Positions 50,020 to 60,300 of a stretch of DNA of 64,000 nt are shown in pieces; position 1 is the stretch's first letter; each line of letters opens with the position of its first letter. The DNA lies in NCBI GenBank assembly GCA_946811185.2, contig OX328107.1, positions 24,077,587 through 24,141,586 of the forward strand. The letters run 5' to 3'. Position numbers and translations under genes: made by a program. Below the pieces are notes generated by a model that saw only the letters and a program-made list of their open reading frames with translations, had not been told where the DNA came from and made no database searches. The stretch is from Hippopus hippopus. Taxonomy: Eukaryota; Mollusca; Bivalvia; Cardiida; Cardiidae.

Positions 50020-50250
50020 CGGTCGAGTAGCTCAGTGGTTAGCGTATCTGACTCGTGACCTGGTGGTTTCGGGTTCGATACCTGGTTGTGGCAAACTTAC
50101 TTTTCCGCGGGTTTTCGCCTGTGATGCATGTGAGAAAAGTAATCAGTGGCTTGAAAAGAAAGTTGTGTCTATACTGGTATGAGAAAGCCAAGAGACACAT
50201 GTGTAGGTGCACTAACAACCGTAATATGACATAACGTTTTAAATTGGCGG
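50020..50250 (+). mobile_element. tRNA-headed SINE, variant head
   Basis: GAGTAGCTCAGTGGTTAGCG and GGGTTCGATACC are canonical A and B boxes. The body (AATCAGTGGCTTG, TACTGGTATGAGAAA, ATGTGTAGGTGCAC, TAATATGACATAACG) belongs to the type 1 family. The D-arm and anticodon-arm region differs from the other copies, so the head comes from another tRNA. Confidence 0.8.
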
Positions 50251-50524
50251 TGTTTTTAAAACTTTTTTAACTCCAATACAAAAAAAAATCTCCCCTCCCC
50301 CTTTCGCTTGGCTACTGGGTATATGAGACTCATTTGAGCGAGAGAGTCAGTACACAACCATTGAGTTTTTTTTTTGTAGAATGGGAAGATCATATTTCAA
50401 CCTTGCTTTTGTTATTTTTGACCGAAATAATATTTTCGCTCAGTTATAAAAGGTCACTCTTGCGGAAAATTCGGACCAGTAGATCTAGTTCTCTGAATTG
50501 ATAATTAATTTCTGTCTCACAAAA

Positions 50525-50711
50525 ATGAGCCATGCGCTGGTAAAAGGGCGTTCAGAGCATCTCCGTGATGCATAATACTAAGCAAGTCGTCTCAGTTTTC
50601 AATTTTGTATAACCAGCGACTGAATCATGAGGTATACTGGTCCTTTGACATTCAGAAAACTGACCAGTGGCAAAAAGTATCGATCGAGGTCAGCCTGCGC
50701 GGATTGCGCTA
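50525..50711. mobile_element. Family B MITE, right end missing
   Basis: ATGAGCCATGCGCTGG left; stops in the first arm of the core at GCCTGCGCGGATTGCG. Confidence 0.8.
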
Positions 50712-50784
50712 CATTGAAACATGGTCTGGCCAAAACAAGCTTGAGATTGCAATACATTTCGGTTGTTTTCCAGATTTTAAAAGT

Positions 50785-50988
50785 TCATTTTTAACGACCC
50801 CTGTAGAGATGGCTTTTGAAAACATTGCAGAAGAAGAAGGACATGCTGGTAACCAGCAATATTTCCTTTCCCGGGATTTTTTTTCTATCCTTTCTCAGAC
50901 AGCCCAATCATTTGGACCGCATTCGATTGATCGTCTGCAAATGCTTTAAATGTGGACAAGTCTAAACTTTTGTCGGATGGTAAAAGAT
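50785..50988 (-). mobile_element. Family A MITE, left terminus missing
   Basis: TTTTTAACGACCCCTGTAGA start; centre CTGGTAACCAG; end CGGATGGTAAAAG. Confidence 0.82.
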
Positions 50989-51010
50989 CATCTCAGCGCT
51001 TTACTGAAGG

Positions 51011-51238
51011 TTAACTCTCTAACACACAATTTCGCGTTTTAAAGACTCTGAGGAAAAAGCTTTTGAAAACATCGTGCAAAAAGAAAAAATGCTCGTAACC
51101 AGCATTTTCTCATTTTGCCACGATGTTTTCCATCCTTTGAAAGACAAGTCCAATCATTTTAGTTATATTTAAATCATCATCTGCAAATGCTTTCAATTTT
51201 GACACGTCGAAAAATTTTGTCTTTCGGTAAGGAGTTAA
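51011..51238 (-). mobile_element. Family A MITE, TTAA both ends
   Basis: TTAACTCTCTAACACACAAT start; centre CTCGTAACCAG; end TCGGTAAGGAGTTAA. Confidence 0.88.
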
Positions 51239-51445
51239 GAGGCTTTCAAAGGCCATGGTAATCAATCTTACTATGAACAAAATGTACATGTATTCCATTC
51301 AAGACTAAATATTGATATTGGGACGGAGGAGGGTGCCATTTAATAATGAAGAAGTGCGTCGTTTCCTTCCCCCTCTCCCCCCAACAATTTCTCAGAATAA
51401 AAGGGGGGGGGGGGTCTGAGAACTTTAGCAAACTAAAACTTTTGT

Positions 51446-51655
51446 TAGAAAGGTGTTTTACGCCGCTTTCAACATTATTTCAGTTATATCACGGCGACAG
51501 CTCACATATTCATGTTTTCCTGGGCTGGGGCTCTGAAGTGCCTTCCCCAAGGACACTCCTGTAAAAAGGCCCAGTGGAGCCAGTGAGGCTCGAGCCCAGG
51601 GCCTCGAAGTCACGAGTCCTACACTTTACCACTTAGCCACACAGGACCCCCCCAA
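51446..51655 (-). mobile_element. Type 2 SINE, reverse, with perfect target duplication
   Basis: On the - strand it begins GGGTCCTGTGTGGCTAAGTG and ends in GTAAAACACC. Perfect 12-bp direct repeats TAAAACTTTTGT at 51434-51445 and 51656-51667. Confidence 0.92.
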
Positions 51656-51892
51656 TAAAACTTTTGTACCGTGCGGATATTTTAACCCATGAAAACTTTT
51701 GTACCGTGCGTATAATTTCACGGGTTTTCTGTCAGAATTTTGAAAACATCAGTCACATAACCCCTGCTATTATTATATTGGTCTGAAGAAATACTGATGT
51801 GTCGAGTTTCGGCTCCCCATATCTGTTAGATTCGGGCTCACTTAAAACACGGCGCCGTTTCCTGCAAGCCTTGGTCCGTAGTTAACAACCAT

Positions 51893-52035
51893 TATCAAGA
51901 ACATTTTCAGTCTAATTCTAGATTTAGAAAGTAGCACAACTTCCGATTGGCTAAACCGTTTGGTTTAGCCAATCAGATGTTGTGTTACTTTCAAATTTAA
52001 AAACTTCTTGAGAATAAGACCAAGAATGTTCTTAT
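51893..52035. repeat. Fold-back repeat, ~70-bp arms
   Basis: GATTGGCTAAACC at 51946-51958 faces GGTTTAGCCAATC with almost no loop. Pairing extends outwards through GCACAAC/GTTGTGTTAC to AAGAACATT/AATGTTCTT, with more mismatches outside. Confidence 0.85.
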
Positions 52036-52734
52036 GACTTGTTGGTGATCTGTCTCTTTAATACCGAACTCTGACAAATTTTGCCTTGCTTTTTAAACTG
52101 TTTATATTACATTGCGGGTTATTTTGATTAGTAAATGAAAAGTGTCGTTAACCGCCTTTTAAGAGATGTAAACATCTAACTTTTGATTGTTTTATTGGTG
52201 TATATGTGTTCCTTGTTTATGTATGAATAATTAACTTTCAATTTCTTCTCTAATTTATTCACCTGACACATTGTGTCTTTGAAGAAAATCGCACCAGGCG
52301 ACTTTGAAAACATAATTTTGAGTAAATGAAAAAAGTTGATAATCACTTGAGATGATAAATAAGGGCTAAAGGTATGAGTAAGACGTGAACGCCGTGGCAA
52401 AATAAAACACTGATCTTCAGGAACAAGTTCTCCTTTTACTGCAATGTTTCCATAGGTGAGGTCTAAAGCTGAGAAAGGTTTTTAACTTGAAAGGGGGGCA
52501 TTTTACAGTATGACTCACGATTTTTGTTATATTATCTTCAAGAGCAAAACTGTTAAATTTAAAGTGAGCCATTAATTTAAAGAGATTTTGAGCACAAAGT
52601 AAGTGCAAGATTTGCTGAGTGTGCTCCTGAGGCTACAGTGTTTGCAAAGCAAGACGAATTACTAAGATTGACCCCAAACTGGTTGATAAACTTTGCACAT
52701 AAAAGTAACACGATATGATAGACGGGCGAAATAT

Positions 52735-52997
52735 ATGAGCGGTGCTCCGAGAAAAAGGGGATTAGATGCATCTTTGTAATGCAATCATACCAAGCAAGTC
52801 ATCACATAACTATGGATCCATAAAATCCATTTAGTGTAAGTGACTAAATTGAGGTAGAATGGTCCTCTAACACGCAGAAAATTTACAATTAGCAAAAAGT
52901 ATCGACCCATGTCAGCCTGCGCTGACTGCGCAGGCTGACATGAATCGATACTTTTTACAGATGCATTAAAACCTCCTTTTCACAGAGCATGACTCAT
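52735..52997. mobile_element. Family B MITE, complete
   Basis: ATGAGCGGTGCTCCG left, CAGAGCATGACTCAT right, core GTCAGCCTGCGCTGACTGCG at 52911-52930. Confidence 0.88.
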
Positions 52998-53299
52998 ATA
53001 GTAATATTCAACTGCTTGAGAAACTACATGTATTGATTCGCAAAGTAAGTTTTTTCTTTATTATTCCCAAACTTTAATTTCTATGAAAAATGCTACATTC
53101 TGGCTATCCTTATACTAGTCTAGGCAAATTCGGTCTCATATGAAGGGAAAGCAACCGCGGGAAAATGTTTAAGACGTTAATATTGCGTCTGTCCCGTGAC
53201 CATCAATCAAACCACGACACCTTTTCAAAAAAAAAAATATCCCTTTACAAAGTTGAGTTTTGAACTGTTTTGTTGGCCTGCAGAGTACCAAGCAAAATA

Positions 53300-53385
53300 C
53301 TGTCGTGGACAGTGTCAGTCAAGATCAAACTGCGCAGTACGTGCAGTCTGATCTTCTGGTCCACATTGGTTGTTGTTTTGAATGA
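53300..53385. repeat. Family C element, best-preserved hairpin
   Basis: GTCAAGATCAAACTGCGCAG facing GTGCAGTCTGATCTTCTGG. Confidence 0.7.
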
Positions 53386-53454
53386 TATTCTGTAACATGC
53401 GATAGCTATTTTTAATTTACAGACTAAAACTGTTAATTGACACTTTAACCACTC

Positions 53455-53674
53455 TTAACAAGACGGCAGAATTTTAAACCTGTCAAATTTGAAAGCATTT
53501 GCAGACGACAAAGCAAATTGGCTCCAAATAATAGGATTTGTCTTTGAAAGGGTAGAAAACATTTTGGGAAAAGGAGAAAATGCTGGTTTCCAGCATTTTC
53601 TCCTTTTCCCAAAATATTTTCAAAAGTCTTTATCACAATGGGCGTTAAATCGCGGAATTGTTCAGTAAAGGGTG
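53455..53674 (+). mobile_element. Family A MITE
   Basis: TTAACAAGACGGCAGAATTT start; palindrome around CTGGTTTCCAG; end TTCAGTAAAGGGT. Confidence 0.88.
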
Positions 53675-54310
53675 AAGGCCTAAAAATAAAGTAAACAACG
53701 AGCTATTGTTCATTAGTGTCTAGCTCCCAGACGAGAAACAGCTCACCAAATTCGGATTCTTGATACCGGAAACTGTATTGGTTCATCAGCATTTTACAGG
53801 TTTTCACCAGGGGAGATCAAACAGCGGACTGAACGACAAACTAAAAAGCAGTAAGCCTAAAGCACGTCAACCCCTGCAGACGATTTTTTTTTTCAATAAT
53901 GCAGCAGGCTGCTTCTGTAAAAGATTTGGCGAAAGGAGAAATTACACGTAACCCGTAACTTGGGTTTTTTTTACATGCTCCCATGGGTTAACTTCGATTT
54001 TTGTTAATAATACATGTATTACATGGACATTTAAAAAATTTATCTGCTTCAAATCTGTTTCCTAGGGTAATGAAGTAAATTAAATTGTCTATTCACGCTA
54101 ATTTATTCACGTAATACATTACGCATGACGTGTGCGAATAAACACAAGGAGAAACAATAAATATTTTATCATGGCATATGTACACTTAAATTTAAAATTT
54201 ATTTGAAGGCGATATGAATCGAATAAGAAGTACTTTTTACGAGTATTCCATCCTTTTCACACAAAGACGATAATGTATTGATCAACTGTTTTATTTTGTT
54301 GAACAACCAC
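53675..54310. other. Intergenic stretch, nothing recognised
   Basis: No recognised repeat; poly-T and short direct words only. Confidence 0.4.
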
Positions 54311-54318
54311 TATAAATA

Positions 54319-54979
54319 TATGGTGGCATACTTCTGCCGCGAGATACGAGATAGCTATTGCGATAATTTATGAGCACTATCGTGATAAAACAAAGTTTTC
54401 TGAAATATTATCTAGATAATAAAAATGTTCACGATAAAAATATCGCGATAATTCTAACTGTTATCATGATTTTTTTTTTTGCTCTCGTGCCCACAACTGA
54501 CATTAACGGTATCTATAATTGGATACGGTTTCAGAACATCTTCGTCTACAACGTTATGAATTTACCTTTTACCCCGATGGTTTTAAAGTTGTTCGTGGGA
54601 GGCATTTCGAGTCGTCTTTGTGATTTTACAGACTTCTATTTATTTCGGGCTTGTCAAAATTTACCAATTAATCTACAACTGATAATAATTCGAATTTCTA
54701 CTAACTGCCGTCTTGTGAAGTCAAAAACTACCGAGCTCATGCAAATGGTGAATTCTCTGCTTATAGATATCGTGAACTATCACGATAATTTCATCTCGAA
54801 TGTCAGCTTCGTGCGCCATTGAGAAATTTTGAGTTAAAATGTTAGGTTTATCGTGATATTTTTTTCAGGAAACTTTTCACTATCTCGATAAAATTTCCAG
54901 GAAACTTTGAGTAATCGCGATAGTTTTCTAAAATCATCATGATAGCTGTCTCGTATCTCGTGGCAGAAATATGCCACCG
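54319..54979. mobile_element. Fold-back (TIR) element with ATCGYGAT iterations
   Basis: Left end GGTGGCATACTTCTGCC is mirrored by GGCAGAAATATGCCACC at the right, and the pairing continues through CGAGATACGAGA. TATAAATA occurs at both outer borders (54311-54318, 54980-54987), a possible 8-bp duplication. Inside are about nine ATCGCGAT/ATCGTGAT-like words. Confidence 0.8.
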
Positions 54980-55168
54980 TATAAATAGGACATAATTATT
55001 CTTTAAGATGCTGTTACTGACAGATAGCACCCGTCGAATAAACTAGCCTACTGACCAATCAGAAAACAGTGTCATAAAGATAGGCGCTATTTCCCCCGAC
55101 ATTCGGACAATCTTGATTGCAGACAAACTGAGGATGACATCGCTCGATTAAAAAAAAAATTTTCGTAG

Positions 55169-55356
55169 TTTAAGTGACTCTGGAGATAATGGCTTTTGAA
55201 AAACACTGTGAGAAAAGGAGAAAACGAGCATTTTCTTATTTTTCCACAATGTGTTCTACTCTTTCGACTAAAACTACCATTATTTTAGCCATACTGAAGT
55301 TGTCGTCTGCAAATGCTTTTGATATGGAACAATTCAAAATTTGGTCGTCTGGTACA
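55169..55356 (-). mobile_element. Family A MITE, termini degraded
   Basis: TTAAGTGACTCTGG start; GAGAAAAGGAGAAAACGAGC with a shortened centre. Confidence 0.72.
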
Positions 55357-55382
55357 GACATAAAAATGCTGTTTATCAAATG

Positions 55383-55610
55383 ATGCCGACTCTGGGGAGG
55401 ATGTTTTTTAAGGACTGTTTGGAAATAGGAGGACATGCTGGTTAGGTATACCAGCATTATCTTATCTCCATTATTTACAATGTTTACTTCCTTTTCAAAG
55501 ATCGGCAAACTACATCATTTTAGCAACTTTTAATTTGTCGTCCAACCCCCCCCCCCCACGTTTTGACGAGTCTAAATTTTGTCGTCCTCTTAGGAGTTAT
55601 TAGGAGTTAA
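55383..55610 (-). mobile_element. Family A MITE sharing TTAA with the next copy
   Basis: Centre GCTGGTTAGGTATACCAGC; poly-C insertion at 55546-55557; end TTAGGAGTTAA. Confidence 0.75.
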
Positions 55611-55848
55611 CCCTTTACCAAACAATCCCGTGTTTGAACGACCACGAGAAAGAGGGCTTTCATAGCTTTCATAAACATTGTTCGAAAAGGAGAAAATTTA
55701 TACTAGCCAGCATTTTCTCCTTTTCCAAAAATATTGTCTTGCCTTCCAAAGAGACGTACCATTATTTGAGTCACATAGATCTACGTTGTCGTCTGTAAAT
55801 ACGTTTATTTGGAAAAGCCTAAAAAATTGTCGTTTGGCAAAGAGTTAA
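55607..55848 (-). mobile_element. Family A MITE, TTAA both ends
   Basis: TTAACCCTTTACCAAACAAT start; centre TACTAGCCAG; end GTTTGGCAAAGAGTTAA. Confidence 0.9.
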
Positions 55849-55902
55849 TCTTGACTGTAAGAGGGCGTTGTTATCTTTATTCTAGCGATCTGTCAATTGA
55901 TT

Positions 55903-56130
55903 TTAACCCATTACCATACGACAAAATTTTTAACTTTGTCCAAATTGAAAGCATTTGCAGACGACAATTTAATGTGGGTCTAATGGTGCACTTTTTCTTT
56001 CATAGGGTAGAAAACATTGTGGGAAAAGGAGAAAATGCTGGTTACAAGCATTTTCTTCTTTTCCCACAGTGTTTTCAATAGGATTCATTCCCAGGGTCTT
56101 TAAAAGTCTACATTGTGCGGTAAAGGGTGA
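55903..56130 (+). mobile_element. Family A MITE, complete
   Basis: TTAACCCATTACCATACGAC start; centre GCTGGTTACAAGC; end GTGCGGTAAAGGGT. Confidence 0.9.
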
Positions 56131-56549
56131 AATAGATTTAGGAGAAATAGTCATAATGGATGACTCAGAGTGCAGACAGATCACACTGCATGATGGATGT
56201 ACATGCACTAGTAAGCAGGTTTTTTGTCTGCAACGATTATGCGATATGCAATGTGTGATTTAATAATTGTTTATGTTGCTTATCATTATGACATTATAGC
56301 CTACATATTTTATTGCAATTCTGATGATGGCACTTTGTCACTCTATGTGATTTTTAGGTCTGTTATTTTCTAAGAAATATCGACGTATGTTTTACAGCCC
56401 TATTGTCGTCTGCGTTGTCGTCGCCGTTGTTGTAGACTGAAGACTGACATTCTCTTACATATATCTCTTTCTTTACCGGGAAAACTGTAAAAAAAAGAAT
56501 GATAGTGGAATCGTATCAATCTGCAGGATTCACTTGTCTATCCACGAAA

Positions 56550-56725
56550 AAAAAAAAGGTTTGTCTATATGGAAAGCATTTAGATCTACATGCGACAAAT
56601 TGAATAAGGCCCAACCGATGACATTTGTCATTGAAAGAGTACAAACATAAATTATTCTGTTTTTTCAGTGTTTGCACTGGTGTTTTTTTCCATGGGTCTT
56701 CGGAGACTCGATCGTTTGGCAAAGC
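56550..56725 (+). mobile_element. Family A MITE, degraded
   Basis: TATGGAAAGCATTTAGAT and GCGACAAATTGAATAAGGCC; end GATCGTTTGGCAAAG. Confidence 0.6.
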
Positions 56726-56779
56726 CAAAAACGGCTATACATAAAATCGCATAACGAAAATATTTAAAGAACTTGCCTC

Positions 56780-56893
56780 TGTTTCCAGTATTCTTACCAC
56801 TCTTTTAAAGACAAATCACATCATTTGAGGTACATTTAACTGCCGTCTGGAAGCGCTTTCGAAGTGGACAAATTCAAAATTTTAAGTCATCTC
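56780..56893 (-). mobile_element. Family A right-half fragment
   Basis: CTTTTAAAGACAAATCACAT and GAAGTGGACAAATTC. Confidence 0.65.
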
Positions 56894-56896
56894 AGA

Positions 56897-56975
56897 CAGG
56901 GATCCTGTGTATAGGCCTACGATCCCTGTCTCAGGTCAGGGATCTTATATGCATGTGTATATACGATCCCTGCTC
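56897..56975. repeat. Two adjacent small hairpins upstream of the Reeler gene
   Basis: CAGGGATCCTG to GATCCCTG (56897-56928) and AGGGATCTTATAT to ATATACGATCCCT (56938-56973) are two back-to-back inverted repeats with related stems, about 150 bases before Reeler exon 1. Confidence 0.7.
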
Positions 56976-57118
56976 AGGTGAACAGATTGTTTAACAGTAA
57001 AATTGGTGCAGGCTTACTGCTTCTCATTGTAACGGCAGAACTGGAAGTACCGAGTCTTTGGGGGAAAAAAGTTAATCAACTTAACGGAAACATTAACTGT
57101 TATCTTATTCCATTTCAG

Positions 57119-57306
57119 TGCCATGTTATCATTTATACTCACTATTCTTGCATCACTTCGGAGTATCCAATGCTATTCTTCGGGTCCCACCTCTTTCGTC
57201 TGCGGTAGCATGTTGCCTGGTCATGGCAGAGCTGGACAGGCGGGCCCGTCGCCCTACTCCATAACACTGTCAAAAAACACTTACTCTCCAGGAGATGCTA
57301 TTGAAG
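57119..57306 (+). CDS. Reeler gene exon 1 (start codon, signal peptide)
   Basis: Acceptor atttcag|TGCCATG at 57118/57119; ATG at 57123; donor GAAG|gtgaga at 57306/57307, phase 1. Chosen start: the first ATG after the acceptor, giving a hydrophobic leader and then YSSGPTSFVCGSMLPGHG. The next exon's TG completes a valine. Confidence 0.9.
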
Positions 57307-60300
57307 GTGAGATTTTTGTTAACCTTAAAGAGTGCCTATCATATTTCATTGCTTTTTCGGACTGTGTAAATCAAGACCAGAATGCACAGAACCTACAGTC
57401 TGATCTTTGATCTAGACCGTCTGCCTGTCTATGTTGAATGATTTTATCAAATCAGCCTCTGAATTTGCATTAGTAGACTGATATGAGGATATTTTTACCG
57501 AGAAAAGGCATCCATATCATTCCTTTATTTATCACTTTACGGCTTATTAGTATTTTATATTAAGATAAGAACCCATAATACCCAATCCCGAATCTGAGGT
57601 CCTTCATTGTTTTCTTGTAAACCCATCATATTTCATTTTTGTCAAATTTAGACACCTCTCTCTCTCTCTCTCTCTCTCGTTTGATGAAATTATGAATTCA
57701 TCCGAGACTTTGAGACTTGAAATCTCTCATCTCCAAACTTCATACGTCCTAGGTAACCGCATATTAGTTTTGCGAGATCTGTAAGCTCTTCAAAAAGGAG
57801 GTAACCGAAAATTCTTTCAAAATATTGAAGTTTTAACCATAACCTAGAATTTAGATTGTCGAAAGTCCTACTATTCATTAACTTGTCTATCTATTATTTA
57901 TCATTATTTATTGATGAGGGTACATATGAATAATTAAAAAAAAGGGGGGATTGAAATAGCCAATTGATGCCAAAAATGAAAAAAAAAAAGTTACTGCAGT
58001 AGCTAATACAGTATGCCCAAGACTCATACATTCGTTACATCCTATACATTCGTTACGTCGTATATTTATAGAATTTTCTCGCGCGCCCGACTTCCTTTCC
58101 ATCCGAGTATCGGTAAAGTTTTTGTCAAATGATGAAATCTGTATTCACATCGAAGAAAAAAGCTGAAATCCGTAAAAAATAGATAAAGTGTGGTTTTAAA
58201 GTCTTACCTCGTGTCAATAACTTTCTTTTTTATGTAGAAACACGCTATTTTATAATAAAATGGATTCTTTGCTAAGACGAAAACATGACATAGCCATTTC
58301 AGGTGCTTTCGTCTTCATTGTTTTGCACACGGGCCAAAGATACTGAAATAAAATACGGTTAAGTTCACCAGTTTTGATCCACCACGCCGCAAATCAATCT
58401 GGGGAGTGTATCTCTGATTGACATTTCATTTTACCGTATCCTTATATTAAGTATCTTTGATCTGATCGAGCTTGCTTATTTTTCTAACCACTTCGGAAAA
58501 ACAGTATAAATAAACGTATGCCAAGATTGCATCTACTTTCTCAGTTGGATTAAGTGGAAGATATTTGATGACCCTAACTGTATCGTGAAAGTTTACCCGA
58601 GGAATGACGTCAGTTTGATGTTGTAGTCTGACCAATTACAGGGAACAAATGTATGGGTCCTGTGCTTGAGTGATTCAGATCAAAACATACACAAGTAAAA
58701 ACAAAGTTTAAGTTGTTGTTACGTTGTTTTTACCAGATTTTTTAGTGTTCGAGATCTATAAATATGTCCAATGTCTTTTTTTTCTAAAGTTTTATCAAAT
58801 CATCTACCAAGCGGTAACTCGCATGCGCAAAAATATGGTGTTAGAGTAACGAATGTATGGGTCCACAGGCTAATAGCCCGTTTACAAAATGGTCAAGTCC
58901 TATTTATAAGACCCTACATAAGTTATTTTACATTTAGACATTCATCGTGTACATAGGAAAAAAGTAAAATGTGAAATGTCCGATAGATAAATGTTGAAAG
59001 GTAAACAATCATGTATACGTCTAATTATTTGGACTAAAAATGGTTGGGCAATTTCGCAGCAACATTTTTAAATGTTGCATGCTGTGCATGTTTAACCGCC
59101 TCTAACCCCTTATCTCGGGTAGAATGCACTTTAGCGGACACATTTTGGCCATTTTGTTATTTCGTCAATAACGTCTGTGCACTATTTGTTACCAATTTGA
59201 TTTGACAGGCAACTTTTAACCAGAAAATAAGCAGGGGTTTTGGAGCGGCAGCCCCCAAGTAGTAATCAAGTACTTATTTTTAAGTATTTATGTGTTTCAG
59301 TATGTGTGTCCGCTGAAGTGCAGTTGACCCTATAGCTCCAAGCCTAAAGCAGGAGCTTATATAGATGGTATGAATCAAGATGAAACTGCACGAAATTTGC
59401 CATCTGATCTTGGGATTACACTCTCAAAGTCCAGTCAAGTTTGTGAGATGAAAATATTTCTAAGTTTCAGTGGATTGCAGCTATTCAGCCTACGAAAAAA
59501 TCCAGTTTCTATATTTGTCACTCAAAAAGTCAAAAATACCTCTTAGCTCTTTACCACACGACTAAATTTTAGACTTGTCAAAATTGAAAGCATTTGCAGA
59601 CAACAAATGATCCTTAAATGGTTGGATTTGTCTTTGAAAGGGTAGAAAACATTCTTGGAAAGGAGAAAATGTTGGTTACCAACATTTTCTCCTTTTCTCA
59701 CAATGTTTCCAATAGGTTTCTTATGCAGGGTCGTTAAACTTAGGATTGTGTGGTAAAGGGTAAATAAAGAATAGATATATGTATATTTATCTGATTGCAG
59801 TGACTCTTGTTGGCACCTCCTCCTTCAAAGGGTTTTTTATTCAACCAAGGCCAAGCAGAGATGATACCACGACATATGGATCAATACCAAACCCACCATC
59901 CAATTCCAGAAACCCATGCTTTGGTGGGGTGTGTTAGATTATTACATTGATTTCATGTAATATCGTCAACATGAAATTTAGATAACTTTATAATATAACA
60001 TACGGGTGACTGTGAAAAACAAGAGATGAGCCATGCTTTGTAAAAAGGGGGTTTAATGCATATACAAAAAGTTTTGACCTGGATCGAAACTCTTTGCTAT
60101 TTGTAACTTTTCTGCATTCTACCTCTAGATCTAGGTCCTGTTGATTGTTGGATCAAATAGATTTTAACGATCCTTGATTGTGTGATGACTTGCTTCGTAT
60201 AATGCATCACAGAGATGCATTTAACCCCCCCCCCCTTCCTATTGCCAGAGCATGGCTTTAAAAATGATTTTGTTCAATAAACAACGTCACAACAGCATGT

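Larger units (their letters stand above)
36064..57118. other. Intergenic region, repeat-filled, no supported gene
   Basis: 21 kb between the ORP stop codon and the Reeler gene. Short open frames are scattered but none has splice context, family motifs or composition above background, and most overlap MITEs. It must also hold the ORP 3' UTR and the Reeler gene's promoter and non-coding first exon. Confidence 0.7.

Noticed and set aside
54370..54822. 150-codon open frame on the + strand
   Set aside because: Lies entirely inside the fold-back element and has no recognisable domain or splice context.
56135..56218. Possible coding exon (EIDLGEIVIMDDSECRQ with a GT after AAGCAG)
   Set aside because: No acceptor of quality upstream, since the frame begins inside a family A MITE end, and no similarity to a known domain.
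58022..58870. Transposon bounded by CATACATTCGTTAC inverted words
   Set aside because: The word also occurs as a direct repeat at 58045, arms do not extend beyond about 14 bases, and no target duplication is seen.
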